Assembly: GCF_934277605.1 (NCBI RefSeq)
Contig: NZ_CAKQVD010000020.1
Coordinates: 1 to 29,712, forward strand
DNA: 29,712 nucleotides
Direction of reading: 5' to 3'
Source: an uncultured Anaerotignum sp.
GTDB lineage: Bacteria > Bacillota > Clostridia > Lachnospirales > Anaerotignaceae
The notes under the pieces were generated by a model. It saw only the letters and a program-made list of their open reading frames with translations, was not told the origin of the DNA and did no database searches. The translations under genes and the position numbers were made by a program. This document shows, piece after piece, positions 19,202 to 26,676 of this stretch (within the stretch, counting starts at the first letter, position 1; every line of letters starts with the position of its first letter).

Positions 19202-21790
19202 TTATCTCTTGTTCAAAATCCGATACAACTGAATTAACAGTGTCGGTAAAAGGGCAAAGCCCACAATTTTCAAAATCCCATAGCCTGTGAGTGCATCGCT
19301 GATGTTAAACAGCCCATGCAGTGCCGGGATGGAAAGCACCGCCAGCAGCAGCACCGCACCAACCGCAAATGCCCCGACACAATAGGGGTTCTTCGGCAGG
19401 CGGAGCAGGGAGCGTGTGCCACGGCAGTTGAAGCCATGGAACAGGCGTGCCAAGCAAAGCGTTGCAAATGCCATGGTGCAAGCCATCGCATCACTGATTG
19501 CCAAGCCGCTGTAAAACGCAAACAGGGTAACTGCGGCAATCAAAAGCCCCTGCTGAGAAAGCCGTTTCAGGAAATCCTTTGTCAAAATGCCCTCCTTGGC
19601 ATCTCTGGGCGGACGGTTCAGCAAATCGCCCGTCGGCGCTTCCATGTTGACTGCCAAGGCAGGCAGGCTGTCCGTCAGCAGATTGATGAACAAAAGCTGT
19701 ACTGCCGTAAAGGGAAGGGGCAAGCCCAACAGCGAGGTAAAGACAACAACCAAAATCCCTGCCAAATTGCCGCTCAGAAGGAATTGGATGGAGTTTTTCA
19801 AATTTGTATAAACATTTCTGCCGTTGGCAACCGCCTTGACAATGGTTGCAAAGTTATCATCCGTCAAAATCATGGCGGCGGCATCCTTGGAAACCTCTGT
19901 CCCTGTGATCCCCATGGCAATGCCGATATCTGCTTGCTTGAGGGCAGGCGCATCATTCACACCATCCCCTGTCATTGCAGTGATACAGCCGTTTTCCTGC
20001 CAAGCGCGCACAATACGGATTTTATGCTCAGGAGAAACACGGGCATACACCGAAATCTGCCGTACCTTTTCCTTTAGCTCCGCATCTGTCATATGCTCCA
20101 GCTCCGCACCCTCAAGCGCAAGGTCGCCCTCACGCATAATGCCGATTTTTTTTGCAATGGCAGATGCCGTTACCTTATGGTCGCCTGTAATCATAACGGG
20201 GCGAATGCCTGCACGGCGGCAATCCGCAACGGCTGCGACGGATTCCGGGCGAGGCGGATCCATCATGGCAATCAGGCCCACAAAGGTCAGGTCGTTTTCA
20301 TCCGCCAAGGTCAGCGGACGGTTTTCGGGCAGTCTTTTCTCCGCAAAGGCAAGCACACGCAGCCCCTCCGCAGAAAAGGCGGCAATCTGCGCATGAATTT
20401 CAGCCGCAAGGGTATCATTCATGGGAACAATGCCGTTTTCCGTTTTGGCGGAAACACAGCGAGCCAGAAGGACATCCGGCGCACCCTTGGTTAAAAGCAT
20501 ATGCTTTTCTTCGATATAATGCAGTGTGGACATCAGCTTACGCTCGGAATCAAAGGGCAGCTCCTGCAAACGAGGAAATGCCTGCCGCATTTCGTTTTCA
20601 TCCCCACCTGCATTTCGGCAATATGCCAAAAGTGCGGTTTCCGTAGGATCGCCGATGTGGTTTCCTTCGTGAATGGCACCATCGTTGCAAAGCACGCTTT
20701 CGCCAATCAGTTCCTTCAAAACGGATTGGGGTGTTTCTGCGGCATCCCAAACCCTGCCAAGCGTAAACGCCTTTTGTACGGTCATTTTATTTTGTGTCAG
20801 CGTGCCTGTTTTATCGGAACAGATAACGGAAACAGAGCCAAGTGCCTCCACCGCACGCAGCTTTTTGATGATGGCGTTTTGCTTTGCCATTTTCTGTGTA
20901 CCGATGGCAAGCCCAATGGTCACAATCGAGCTTAATGCCTCGGGGATTGCGGCAACCGCCAGTGCAACCGCAAACATCAATGCCTGTCCAACGCCCATCT
21001 GCCGCCAAACGCCAAGGGCAAACACAACGGCGCAGATTACCAGAATGAGAACGGAAAGCTTTTTGGAAAAATCATCCAAGCTCTTTTGCAGAGGGGTTTC
21101 CTTCTCCTGTGCGGATGCCATGAGGTGTGCAATTTTCCCCATCTCCGTTTCCATGCCTGTTGCGGTAACCAAAACCACCGCACGCCCATAGGCAACGGGA
21201 GAGCCGCTGTAAACCATATTCAAACGGTCGCCCAAGGGCAGCTCCTCCTCGGCAAGCACGCCGTCTGTCTTGTTGATGTTTTCGGATTCGCCCGTTAAAG
21301 CAGATTCGTTGACCTGCAAAGAATAATTCTCCAAAATGCGACCATCGGCGGCGGCAATATCGCCTGCCTCCAGCAGCAAAATATCCCCGGGAACAAGCGA
21401 AAGAGCGGAAATTTCCAGCTTTTCTCCGCCACGCAGCACACGGGCATGGGGGGCGGACATTGCCTTCAGGCTATCGAGTGATTTTTGTGCCTTAAAATGC
21501 TGCACTGTGCCAAGGATGGCATTCAGAATCAAAACAGTAACAATAACCACTGTCCCCTCCAGACCGCCTGTCAAAGCGGAAATGACAGCGGCAATCAGCA
21601 AAATAACGACCAATAAATCGGCAAACTGCTCCGCAAACACACGAAAAATGCTTTTCTGCTTGCCCTCCTTCAGCTTGTTTTCGCCATATTGCTCCAAGCG
21701 GGCCTGTGCTTCACTGCCGCTTAAGCCGGAGGCATTGGTCTGATAGGTGGTAAATAAGGCTTCCTTTGTTTGTGTCCATGGTTGTTTCAT
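19202..21790 (-). CDS. P-type cation ATPase, Ca2+/Mn2+ type
   Basis: An 862-aa P2A-type pump that exports divalent cations across the cell membrane. Visible parts: actuator loop TGES (166-169), PEAL in the fourth membrane helix (283-286), phosphorylation site D326 in DKTGTLT, hinge TGDGVNDAPALKQADIG, and the sixth-helix motif NLLTDSLPALA, which supplies metal ligands in SERCA/PMR1-like pumps. Start ATG at 21790 after AAAGGAG; the frame continues upstream into the riboswitch terminator and is rejected there. Control by a yybP-ykoY riboswitch points to manganese as a real substrate, although relatives also move calcium. Confidence 0.93.
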   Translation of the reverse strand: MKQPWTQTKEALFTTYQTNASGLSGSEAQARLEQYGENKLKEGKQKSIFRVFAEQFADLLVVILLIAAVISALTGGLEGTVVIVTVLILNAILGTVQHFKAQKSLDSLKAMSAPHARVLRGGEKLEISALSLVPGDILLLEAGDIAAADGRILENYSLQVNESALTGESENINKTDGVLAEEELPLGDRLNMVYSGSPVAYGRAVVLVTATGMETEMGKIAHLMASAQEKETPLQKSLDDFSKKLSVLILVICAVVFALGVWRQMGVGQALMFAVALAVAAIPEALSSIVTIGLAIGTQKMAKQNAIIKKLRAVEALGSVSVICSDKTGTLTQNKMTVQKAFTLGRVWDAAETPQSVLKELIGESVLCNDGAIHEGNHIGDPTETALLAYCRNAGGDENEMRQAFPRLQELPFDSERKLMSTLHYIEEKHMLLTKGAPDVLLARCVSAKTENGIVPMNDTLAAEIHAQIAAFSAEGLRVLAFAEKRLPENRPLTLADENDLTFVGLIAMMDPPRPESVAAVADCRRAGIRPVMITGDHKVTASAIAKKIGIMREGDLALEGAELEHMTDAELKEKVRQISVYARVSPEHKIRIVRAWQENGCITAMTGDGVNDAPALKQADIGIAMGITGTEVSKDAAAMILTDDNFATIVKAVANGRNVYTNLKNSIQFLLSGNLAGILVVVFTSLLGLPLPFTAVQLLFINLLTDSLPALAVNMEAPTGDLLNRPPRDAKEGILTKDFLKRLSQQGLLIAAVTLFAFYSGLAISDAMACTMAFATLCLARLFHGFNCRGTRSLLRLPKNPYCVGAFAVGAVLLLAVLSIPALHGLFNISDALTGYGILKIVGFALLPTLLIQLYRILNKR

Positions 21791-21839
21791 GTCCTTCTCT
21801 CCTTTCTGCTCGGCGGTGCGGAAGGCTTTTTGAGAAAAC

Positions 21840-21886
21840 AAAAAAGACCTCCATTGCACCAATTAAAAAAGTGCAATAAAAGTCTT
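21840..21886 (-). terminator. Riboswitch-controlled terminator
   Basis: On the minus strand, AAGACTTTTATTGCAC pairs with GTGCAATGGAGGTCTT (G-U pairs included, 16 bp), followed by six T. Its left half (21875-21882) is also the 3' strand of riboswitch stem P1, so folding of the aptamer prevents this terminator from forming. Confidence 0.85.
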
Positions 21887-21997
21887 GCTTCTCAGATGAC
21901 CGAACGGTCTTTCTATCGGACGACACCCGGGATTTCTTTGAAATGCCGTGATGACGAGTGTCGGCAACGGTTTCCCGTAAGCTACTCCCCTTTATTT
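21875..21997 (-). ncRNA. yybP-ykoY (manganese) riboswitch
   Basis: The minus strand carries the family marks: AATAAAGGGGAGTAGC at the 5' side (plus 21981-21996), then arms including CGGGAAACCG and GGTGTCGTCCGA, and GCAAGACTTTTATT at the 3' side. P1 forms between AATAAAGG and CTTTTATT (8 bp, one G-U). Members of this family bind Mn2+ and, in this layout, switch the gene on by blocking a terminator. The ATPase ATG is about 85 bases downstream of P1. Confidence 0.9.
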
Positions 21998-22003
21998 ACA
22001 GAA

Positions 22004-22032
22004 ATTTTAGCACAGCGGAAACGGAAAAGCAA
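22004..22032 (-). promoter_or_regulatory. Promoter of the riboswitch-ATPase transcript
   Basis: -35 TTGCTT, 17 bases, extended -10 TGCTAAAAT on the minus strand; transcript start near 21997, at the first base pairs of riboswitch P1. Confidence 0.72.
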
Positions 22033-22130
22033 GTAAAGAAATCTTTATATGCACCACTTTTTTTTCTGCCGTTTTTCTGGTATGATGGAAATATACTTTG
22101 GGAACAACATTCCAAAAAGGAGGAAAAGAA

Positions 22131-22367
22131 ATGCGACACGATAAATATAGATACAACAATACGGAGGAGGTTGTGTATTATTTAAAGAAATACGCAAGAG
22201 TACAGGAGGATTGGCAGGCAGATTTTTATGACGGCTACGGCAGGCACATGCTGACCTTTGAAAGCAGTGACGAGGAAACCATGGAGGCCCTGCAGGATGA
22301 GGATAAGCTGTATTCCCTTGTTGCGGAATGGCTCGATTTTGCACTGATGATTAGCCCGGAGGATTAA
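22131..22367 (+). CDS. Small acidic protein (78 aa), unknown
   Basis: The ATG at 22131 has AAAGGAGG seven bases upstream, and an extended -10 (TGGTATGAT) lies about 45 bases before the start; a longer frame from 22098 crosses the ribosome site and is rejected. The product is acidic and rich in aromatic residues, with no membrane segment; the pattern YYLKKYARVQEDWQADFYD then DEDKLYSLVAEWLDFAL suggests a small mixed alpha/beta or helical fold. It runs divergently from the ATPase riboswitch, with about 100 bases between the two promoters' genes, and ends at its own terminator. I do not recognise it. Confidence 0.75.
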   Translation: MRHDKYRYNNTEEVVYYLKKYARVQEDWQADFYDGYGRHMLTFESSDEETMEALQDEDKLYSLVAEWLDFALMISPED

Positions 22368-22371
22368 CACC

Positions 22372-22413
22372 AAAAAGCACCAAAACCGATTTTTTGTCGG
22401 CTTGGTGCTTTTT
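22372..22413. terminator. Bidirectional terminator
   Basis: Stem AAAAAGCACCAA / TTGGTGCTTTTT with an inner CCGA / TCGG, T-runs on both strands, between the converging 78-aa gene and the desulfidase gene. Its core (CACCAA..CCGA) resembles the terminator at 18011-18050. Confidence 0.9.
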
Positions 22414-22439
22414 CATTTCCCATTTTTTATTTTTGCTTC

Positions 22440-23708
22440 TTATTTTCCCTGCTTCATCACATCAATAATGGTGCTGTCCATCGGTGCCATGCCCTCATCG
22501 GAAATACGCCCCAGATTTTTCTCCGTTTGCTCCGCAGAGGAGCCAATCACACCGAAGTTACGGGGAATGGCAATCCCCTCCATTGCAAGCATTGCGGAAA
22601 GATATGCCGCATAAACCCCTGCCGATGCCTTCAGCGCACAGCCTGTGCTGCCGCCATCGCAAATCATGCCTGTCAGGTTTGCCGCCATGTGATTCATTGC
22701 TGCGGAAACCTCCTCCGCACCGCCGCCCATCAGCAAAACAATCCCTGCCGCCGCACCACTGCCGCCGCCCAGAACACAGCCGCAAAGCGCAGAAAGTCTG
22801 CCGGTATAATGCTTGCTGAAAATAGTGACTAAGCCGCTCAACGCCACAGCCCGCAGGATTTCCTCCTCTGCTTTCCCCGCAAATCTGCCATAGGAAACCA
22901 CGGGCAAGGAGCAGAGAATCCCATGAGAGCCGCTGCCCACAATGCTCATTGCGGCAAAGGGCAGGCCTGCCAAGCGGGCATCCATTGCAGAGCAGGTCAG
23001 CCTTTGTGCCGCATAAATCATATCCTTGCCGACCTCCCCTTTGCTTTGGAAGGCGGCCAAGGTTTTCCAAATCTGCAGGCCAACGCCCCTTTCGCCCTCG
23101 GCGGAAAGCGCACAGTTCATGTCAATCATATCCTTGATACAACGCAAGTCCGCAAGGGGTGCGTTTTTTGCATACGCCACCATATCCGCAACCGTCACTG
23201 CCTCAAAATCAAATGCCTGCTGCTTTTCCTCCGCTTTTTTCTCTGCCGCCGCAAACAGCACCGTATCATTTTTTGCAACAAACACGATGTTTGCATGGAA
23301 ATCCTCAATGCGACAAACACCGACGCCCTCGCTCGTTTCCACCTCTGCATAGATATAAATGCTTTCCTTCGTTTCATCCACATCAATTACAATGGGAATT
23401 GCCAACGCCCTTGCCTGTGCAACGTGCTGTGCAGTAATGTGCTTCAGCACCTCCAGCCCAAGCGTCCAATCGCCGCCCAAGGCACCCAAGGCCGCCGCCA
23501 TTTCACAGCCCAGCTCCTCAGTGCCGGGAATGGCGCAGGAAAAGGCATTTTTATACATGCCGCCGTTCATCACCATGCGAATCCCCTGCAACGTGCCGCC
23601 TGCCGCCGCATAGGCCCTTGCCGCCGCCAAGGCAATCGCCCCCACCTCCGTTACGCCCAAGGCAGGCTTAATTTCGTTTTTCAATAGACTCGTAAAATCA
23701 AAATTCAT
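22440..23708 (-). CDS. cyuA: UPF0597 / L-cysteine desulfidase-type protein (CyuA-like)
   Basis: A 422-aa protein of the UPF0597 (YhaM/CyuA) family, related to the alpha subunit of iron-sulfur L-serine dehydratase. CyuA breaks L-cysteine into pyruvate, ammonia and sulfide with a [4Fe-4S] cluster. Family parts seen: N-terminal EIKPALGVTEVGAIALA, NGGMYKNA (about 48-55), and in the C half SGSHGILCSLPV, SALCGCVLGGGSGAAAG and MICDGGSTGCALK, holding the candidate cluster cysteines. The ATG has GGAGGGGG upstream and a -10 TATACT lies at 23750-23755. It is divergent from an NSS transporter gene, which may bring in its amino acid. Confidence 0.85.
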   Translation of the reverse strand: MNFDFTSLLKNEIKPALGVTEVGAIALAAARAYAAAGGTLQGIRMVMNGGMYKNAFSCAIPGTEELGCEMAAALGALGGDWTLGLEVLKHITAQHVAQARALAIPIVIDVDETKESIYIYAEVETSEGVGVCRIEDFHANIVFVAKNDTVLFAAAEKKAEEKQQAFDFEAVTVADMVAYAKNAPLADLRCIKDMIDMNCALSAEGERGVGLQIWKTLAAFQSKGEVGKDMIYAAQRLTCSAMDARLAGLPFAAMSIVGSGSHGILCSLPVVSYGRFAGKAEEEILRAVALSGLVTIFSKHYTGRLSALCGCVLGGGSGAAAGIVLLMGGGAEEVSAAMNHMAANLTGMICDGGSTGCALKASAGVYAAYLSAMLAMEGIAIPRNFGVIGSSAEQTEKNLGRISDEGMAPMDSTIIDVMKQGK

Positions 23709-23833
23709 TTTGTTTCCCCCTCCGTTTTGCTTCCGTTTTCCTTTCCTCCAGTATAGCCGCTCCGCCGCAAAAAAGCTACTCCCATGTTGTCTATACTTTT
23801 TACTATCGACAAAACAACTCCATTGATAGATAC

Positions 23834-23850
23834 AATCGAATTATTCGATT
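23834..23850. promoter_or_regulatory. Perfect 17-bp palindrome upstream of the NSS promoter
   Basis: AATCGAAT-T-ATTCGATT is a perfect 8-1-8 inverted repeat, five bases before the -35 of the NSS gene and about 80 bases before the -10 of the divergent desulfidase gene. The position suits an activator, or a regulator shared by both genes. I do not recognise the motif. Confidence 0.6.
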
Positions 23851-23855
23851 TACTG

Positions 23856-23884
23856 TTGTATTTTTATGAATTTTTCTCTATAAT
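23856..23884 (+). promoter_or_regulatory. Promoter of the NSS transporter gene
   Basis: -35 TTGTAT and consensus -10 TATAAT, 17-base spacer, giving a leader of about 80 bases before the ATG at 23973. Confidence 0.78.
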
Positions 23885-23972
23885 AAAGCATGCTTATCTG
23901 ACAACGAATCAGAAGGGATACAGGCTTTTTCCCGTATCTCATGCAAAAAAATCAAATTTTCAGGAGGTTTTT

Positions 23973-25346
23973 ATGGAAAACAGAGAGAAATTCAGCTCCC
24001 GCTTGGGCTTTCTGCTCATTTCCGCAGGCTGTGCCATCGGTCTGGGGAATGTTTGGAAATTCCCTTACATCACAGGGAAATACGGCGGTGCTGCCTTTGT
24101 ATTGATTTATTTCGTCTTTTTGCTCATTTTGGGTATCCCCATCCTGACATTGGAGCTTGCCGTTGGGCGTGCCAGCCAGCGCAGTGTGGCACTTTCCATG
24201 GATGTGCTGGAGCCGAAGGGCAAAAAATGGCATTGGTTCAAATATCCTGCCATGGCGGGTAACTACATACTGATGATGTTTTATACCACCGTTGCGGGTT
24301 GGATGGTTTATTATTTCTTCAAGATGATTGCCGGCGATTTTGTGGGGCTGAATGCCGACCAAATCGGCGCAACCTTCAACAGCACGCTTGCCAACCCCAC
24401 AGTGAATGTTGCCTTTATGATTGCCGTTGTGGTTTCCTGTATGCTGATTGTCGGCAAGGGGCTGCAAAACGGCGTGGAAAAAATCACGAAGGTTATGATG
24501 ATTGCCCTTTTGCTTTTGATGGTGGTGCTTGCCGCGCGCTCCTTCTTTTTGGCAGGCGGCGAGGAAGGGCTGCATTTCTATCTCTATCCCGATTTTTCCA
24601 AGCTGATGGAATATGGCATCACAGAGGTGCTGTTTGCTGCCATGAGCCAAGCCTTCTTCACACTGAGCATCGGCATGGGTGCGATTGCCATTTTCGGCAG
24701 CTTCATTGACCGCAGCCGCTCCCTGATGGGCGAGGCAGTCTGCATCACCGTTTTGGATACTGCCGTTGCACTGATGGCAGGCCTCATCATCTTCCCTGCC
24801 TGCTTTGCTTACGGGGTGGATCCCGGCCAAGGCCCCGGGCTGATTTTCGTCACACTGCCCAACGTATTCAACGCTATGCCGGGCGGCCGCCTTTGGGGAA
24901 CTTTGTTCTTCCTGTTCATGTGCTTTGCGGCATTTTCCACTGTCATCGGTGTATTCCAAAACCTGATTACCTTCTGGACAGATATGACAAATGCCTCCCG
25001 CAAGAAAATCGTTCTCTGGCATATCGTGGCATTGGTTGTGCTTTGCCTGCCCTGTGCCTTGGGCTATAACGTGCTGAGCTTTTTGCAGCCCTTGGGCGAA
25101 GGCACCTCTGTGCTGGATTTGGAGGACTTCTTGGTTTCCAATAACATCCTGCCCCTTGGCAGCATTGTTTATGTGCTGTTCTGCACCTGCAAAAACGGCT
25201 GGGGCTGGGAAAGCTTCATTTCCGAAGCAAATGCCGGCGAGGGTATGAAATTCCCCAAGGGCATCCACCTGTATGTGAAATATGTTCTGCCCTTGGTTAT
25301 TTTGTTCGTATTCGTGATGGGCTATATTGCCATGTTCGGAAAATAA
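23973..25346 (+). CDS. Sodium-dependent amino-acid symporter (NSS/SNF family)
   Basis: A 457-aa membrane protein of the LeuT/MhsT/TnaT family, which imports amino acids with sodium. The first helix carries the substrate/sodium motif GLGNVWKFPY (23-32), with unwinding glycines around GCAIG. Eleven to twelve hydrophobic segments follow, and the length fits the 11-helix bacterial group. The start is the ATG at 23973, seven bases after AGGAGG; the frame extends upstream over the promoter and is rejected there. Divergence from the desulfidase gene suggests cysteine, serine or a similar amino acid as cargo, but sequence alone cannot tell. Confidence 0.92.
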   Translation: MENREKFSSRLGFLLISAGCAIGLGNVWKFPYITGKYGGAAFVLIYFVFLLILGIPILTLELAVGRASQRSVALSMDVLEPKGKKWHWFKYPAMAGNYILMMFYTTVAGWMVYYFFKMIAGDFVGLNADQIGATFNSTLANPTVNVAFMIAVVVSCMLIVGKGLQNGVEKITKVMMIALLLLMVVLAARSFFLAGGEEGLHFYLYPDFSKLMEYGITEVLFAAMSQAFFTLSIGMGAIAIFGSFIDRSRSLMGEAVCITVLDTAVALMAGLIIFPACFAYGVDPGQGPGLIFVTLPNVFNAMPGGRLWGTLFFLFMCFAAFSTVIGVFQNLITFWTDMTNASRKKIVLWHIVALVVLCLPCALGYNVLSFLQPLGEGTSVLDLEDFLVSNNILPLGSIVYVLFCTCKNGWGWESFISEANAGEGMKFPKGIHLYVKYVLPLVILFVFVMGYIAMFGK

Positions 25347-25401
25347 GCAAGCCTGCAAAACACAGCAAAAGCGGAAAGCTGCTGTCTCCGCTTTCCCCGA
25401 T

Positions 25402-25473
25402 CAACAAAAAACAATACCGACACCAAAAGTCAGACCGAAAAATCTAACGATGGGCAGTCGGTATTTTTTGTTG
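25402..25473 (+). terminator. Terminator after the NSS gene
   Basis: A long stem with a two-base bulge, CAACAAAAAA..ATACCGAC pairing with GTCGGTATTTTTTGTTG, has a 35-base loop and a six-T run. A smaller alternative hairpin (AAGCGGA / TCCGCTT) lies just upstream at 25369-25393. Confidence 0.6.
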
Positions 25474-25569
25474 TACTTATCAAATTTTTCTCTCACAGGT
25501 GCAAAAGGGAATAAACTGCTTCCAAAGCAGAAACCAAACCGCCTGCTCTTGACATACCCTTCCATAAAA

Positions 25570-25608
25570 CAAGGATGAGAAGCCTGATTTTCAGGCTAAT
25601 CATCCTTG
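25570..25608 (-). terminator. Terminator after the PilZ gene
   Basis: CAAGGATGA / TCATCCTTG outer and AGCCTGA / TCAGGCT inner stems, two short bulges, followed on the minus strand by TTTTATGG. It lies about 75 bases past the PilZ stop. The 335-base gap 25347-25681 holds only this and the NSS terminator. Confidence 0.75.
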
Positions 25609-25681
25609 CATATCATAGGAGATTCTTATTTACAGACTTTCCAGTCTCTTTTTATTCAATATTGTATTCAGATTGATGTCA

Positions 25682-26356
25682 CTATCTGTTTCTGCGGCGA
25701 ATTTCATCACGCTGTAACAGAAAAATATCCTGTACGATTCGTTCCTGCTCCTTAGCAGTAAGCTCAATGAAGCAACAGCCATGAAAGTGCTTCCCACCCC
25801 ACTCTCTGGTATGTAAAATCCTACAACGCAATGTGAAGGGCGGATGATTGGGATAAAGGCAAAATTCCCCCATCTGCACATTTGAATTTACAGGAAACAG
25901 CTTTTTGCTATTGAATAACAGGCCGCCTCTGCTGATGTTCAATACCTTGCACTTCTCTGCTTGATTCATTGTGTTCGCATTATCTACCCCCTCGGCCTCC
26001 TCCGACTTTTGCGGAAGGTAGCATACCGTTGTCGAAATATCTGTGGACTGTCGATAATTCTCTCTCCTGTTAAAAATGCTGAACTCGGATAGTTCGCCTA
26101 TTTTCCAAATCTGTGCGTTACTGCCAAGAATCGTGCCATAGAGTATCAGAATACTATCATCTATTGTTTTTTTAAGAATGACCCTGCTATTGTAAATGAT
26201 TGACGGCATGCTTTCCCCTTTTGCATGAGAAACCCAAACACATTCATCCTCCGTTTTACTTATGACGCATGATAAAAGCGGCGTATGATTCTCCGAAAGT
26301 ACCTCTAACCGCGCACCAACCTTCAATTCCGAAAGCTCATAACCTTGCTCTGCCAA
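25682..26356 (-). CDS. PilZ-domain c-di-GMP receptor (YcgR-like)
   Basis: A 224-aa cytoplasmic protein with an N-terminal YcgR-type domain (about 5-90) and a C-terminal PilZ domain. The c-di-GMP motifs are visible: RRENYR (about 97-102) and NISRGG (about 140-145). Proteins of this layout slow the flagellar motor or adjust surface growth when c-di-GMP rises. The start is uncertain: the TTG at 26356 has GGGAGG nine bases upstream, while an ATG at 26392 (giving 236 aa) has none; I chose the TTG. A strong promoter lies upstream. The next gene upstream on this strand is a chemotaxis receptor. Confidence 0.85.
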   Translation of the reverse strand: MAEQGYELSELKVGARLEVLSENHTPLLSCVISKTEDECVWVSHAKGESMPSIIYNSRVILKKTIDDSILILYGTILGSNAQIWKIGELSEFSIFNRRENYRQSTDISTTVCYLPQKSEEAEGVDNANTMNQAEKCKVLNISRGGLLFNSKKLFPVNSNVQMGEFCLYPNHPPFTLRCRILHTREWGGKHFHGCCFIELTAKEQERIVQDIFLLQRDEIRRRNR

Positions 26357-26441
26357 TACCGAGCACCTCCCAATCTGTTTGTTTTCATGCAACGGGAGAA
26401 ATCACTCTTGCCGCACAAACATAACGCATAGTTCTGCCTGC

Positions 26442-26470
26442 ATTATACTATTTTCTACACTCTTTTTCAA
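26442..26470 (-). promoter_or_regulatory. Sigma-A promoter of the PilZ gene
   Basis: -35 TTGAAA, 17 bases, consensus -10 TATAAT, minus strand; transcript start near 26435. No c-di-GMP riboswitch is seen in the leader. Confidence 0.8.
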
Positions 26471-26533
26471 GGGAAAAGGAAAATATAGTTGTATAACAAC
26501 GGCAGATTTACAATAAATCTGTTCCAGCCAAAT

Positions 26534-26572
26534 AAAAAAACTGACATCGTTGGAATTACGATGCCAGTTTTT
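26534..26572 (-). terminator. Terminator after the chemotaxis receptor gene
   Basis: AAAAACTGGCATCG / CGATGTCAGTTTTT on the minus strand (one G-U pair), ending in seven T. A second hairpin, TTTTGTGC / GCACAAAA (26604-26624), lies closer to the gene. The 284-base gap between the PilZ ORF and the receptor gene holds these and the PilZ promoter only. Confidence 0.88.
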
Positions 26573-26676
26573 GAAATAGCCAATTTAATTCTACAAAAGT
26601 CTTTTTTGTGCTGTCCGCACAAAACGGTTCATTTCATTTTTCACCGTCTCATAAAAGCACTTGCCGTTTCTGAGGC

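Noticed and set aside
23952..25358. A 468-codon minus-strand ORF opposite the NSS gene
   Set aside because: It mirrors the NSS coding frame; its His/Gln/Asn-rich translation matches no family and it lacks a ribosome site.
25630..25881. An 83-codon minus-strand ORF overlapping the PilZ 3' end, as a frameshifted PilZ tail
   Set aside because: The PilZ frame ends naturally after its domain, and the other frame has no family features.
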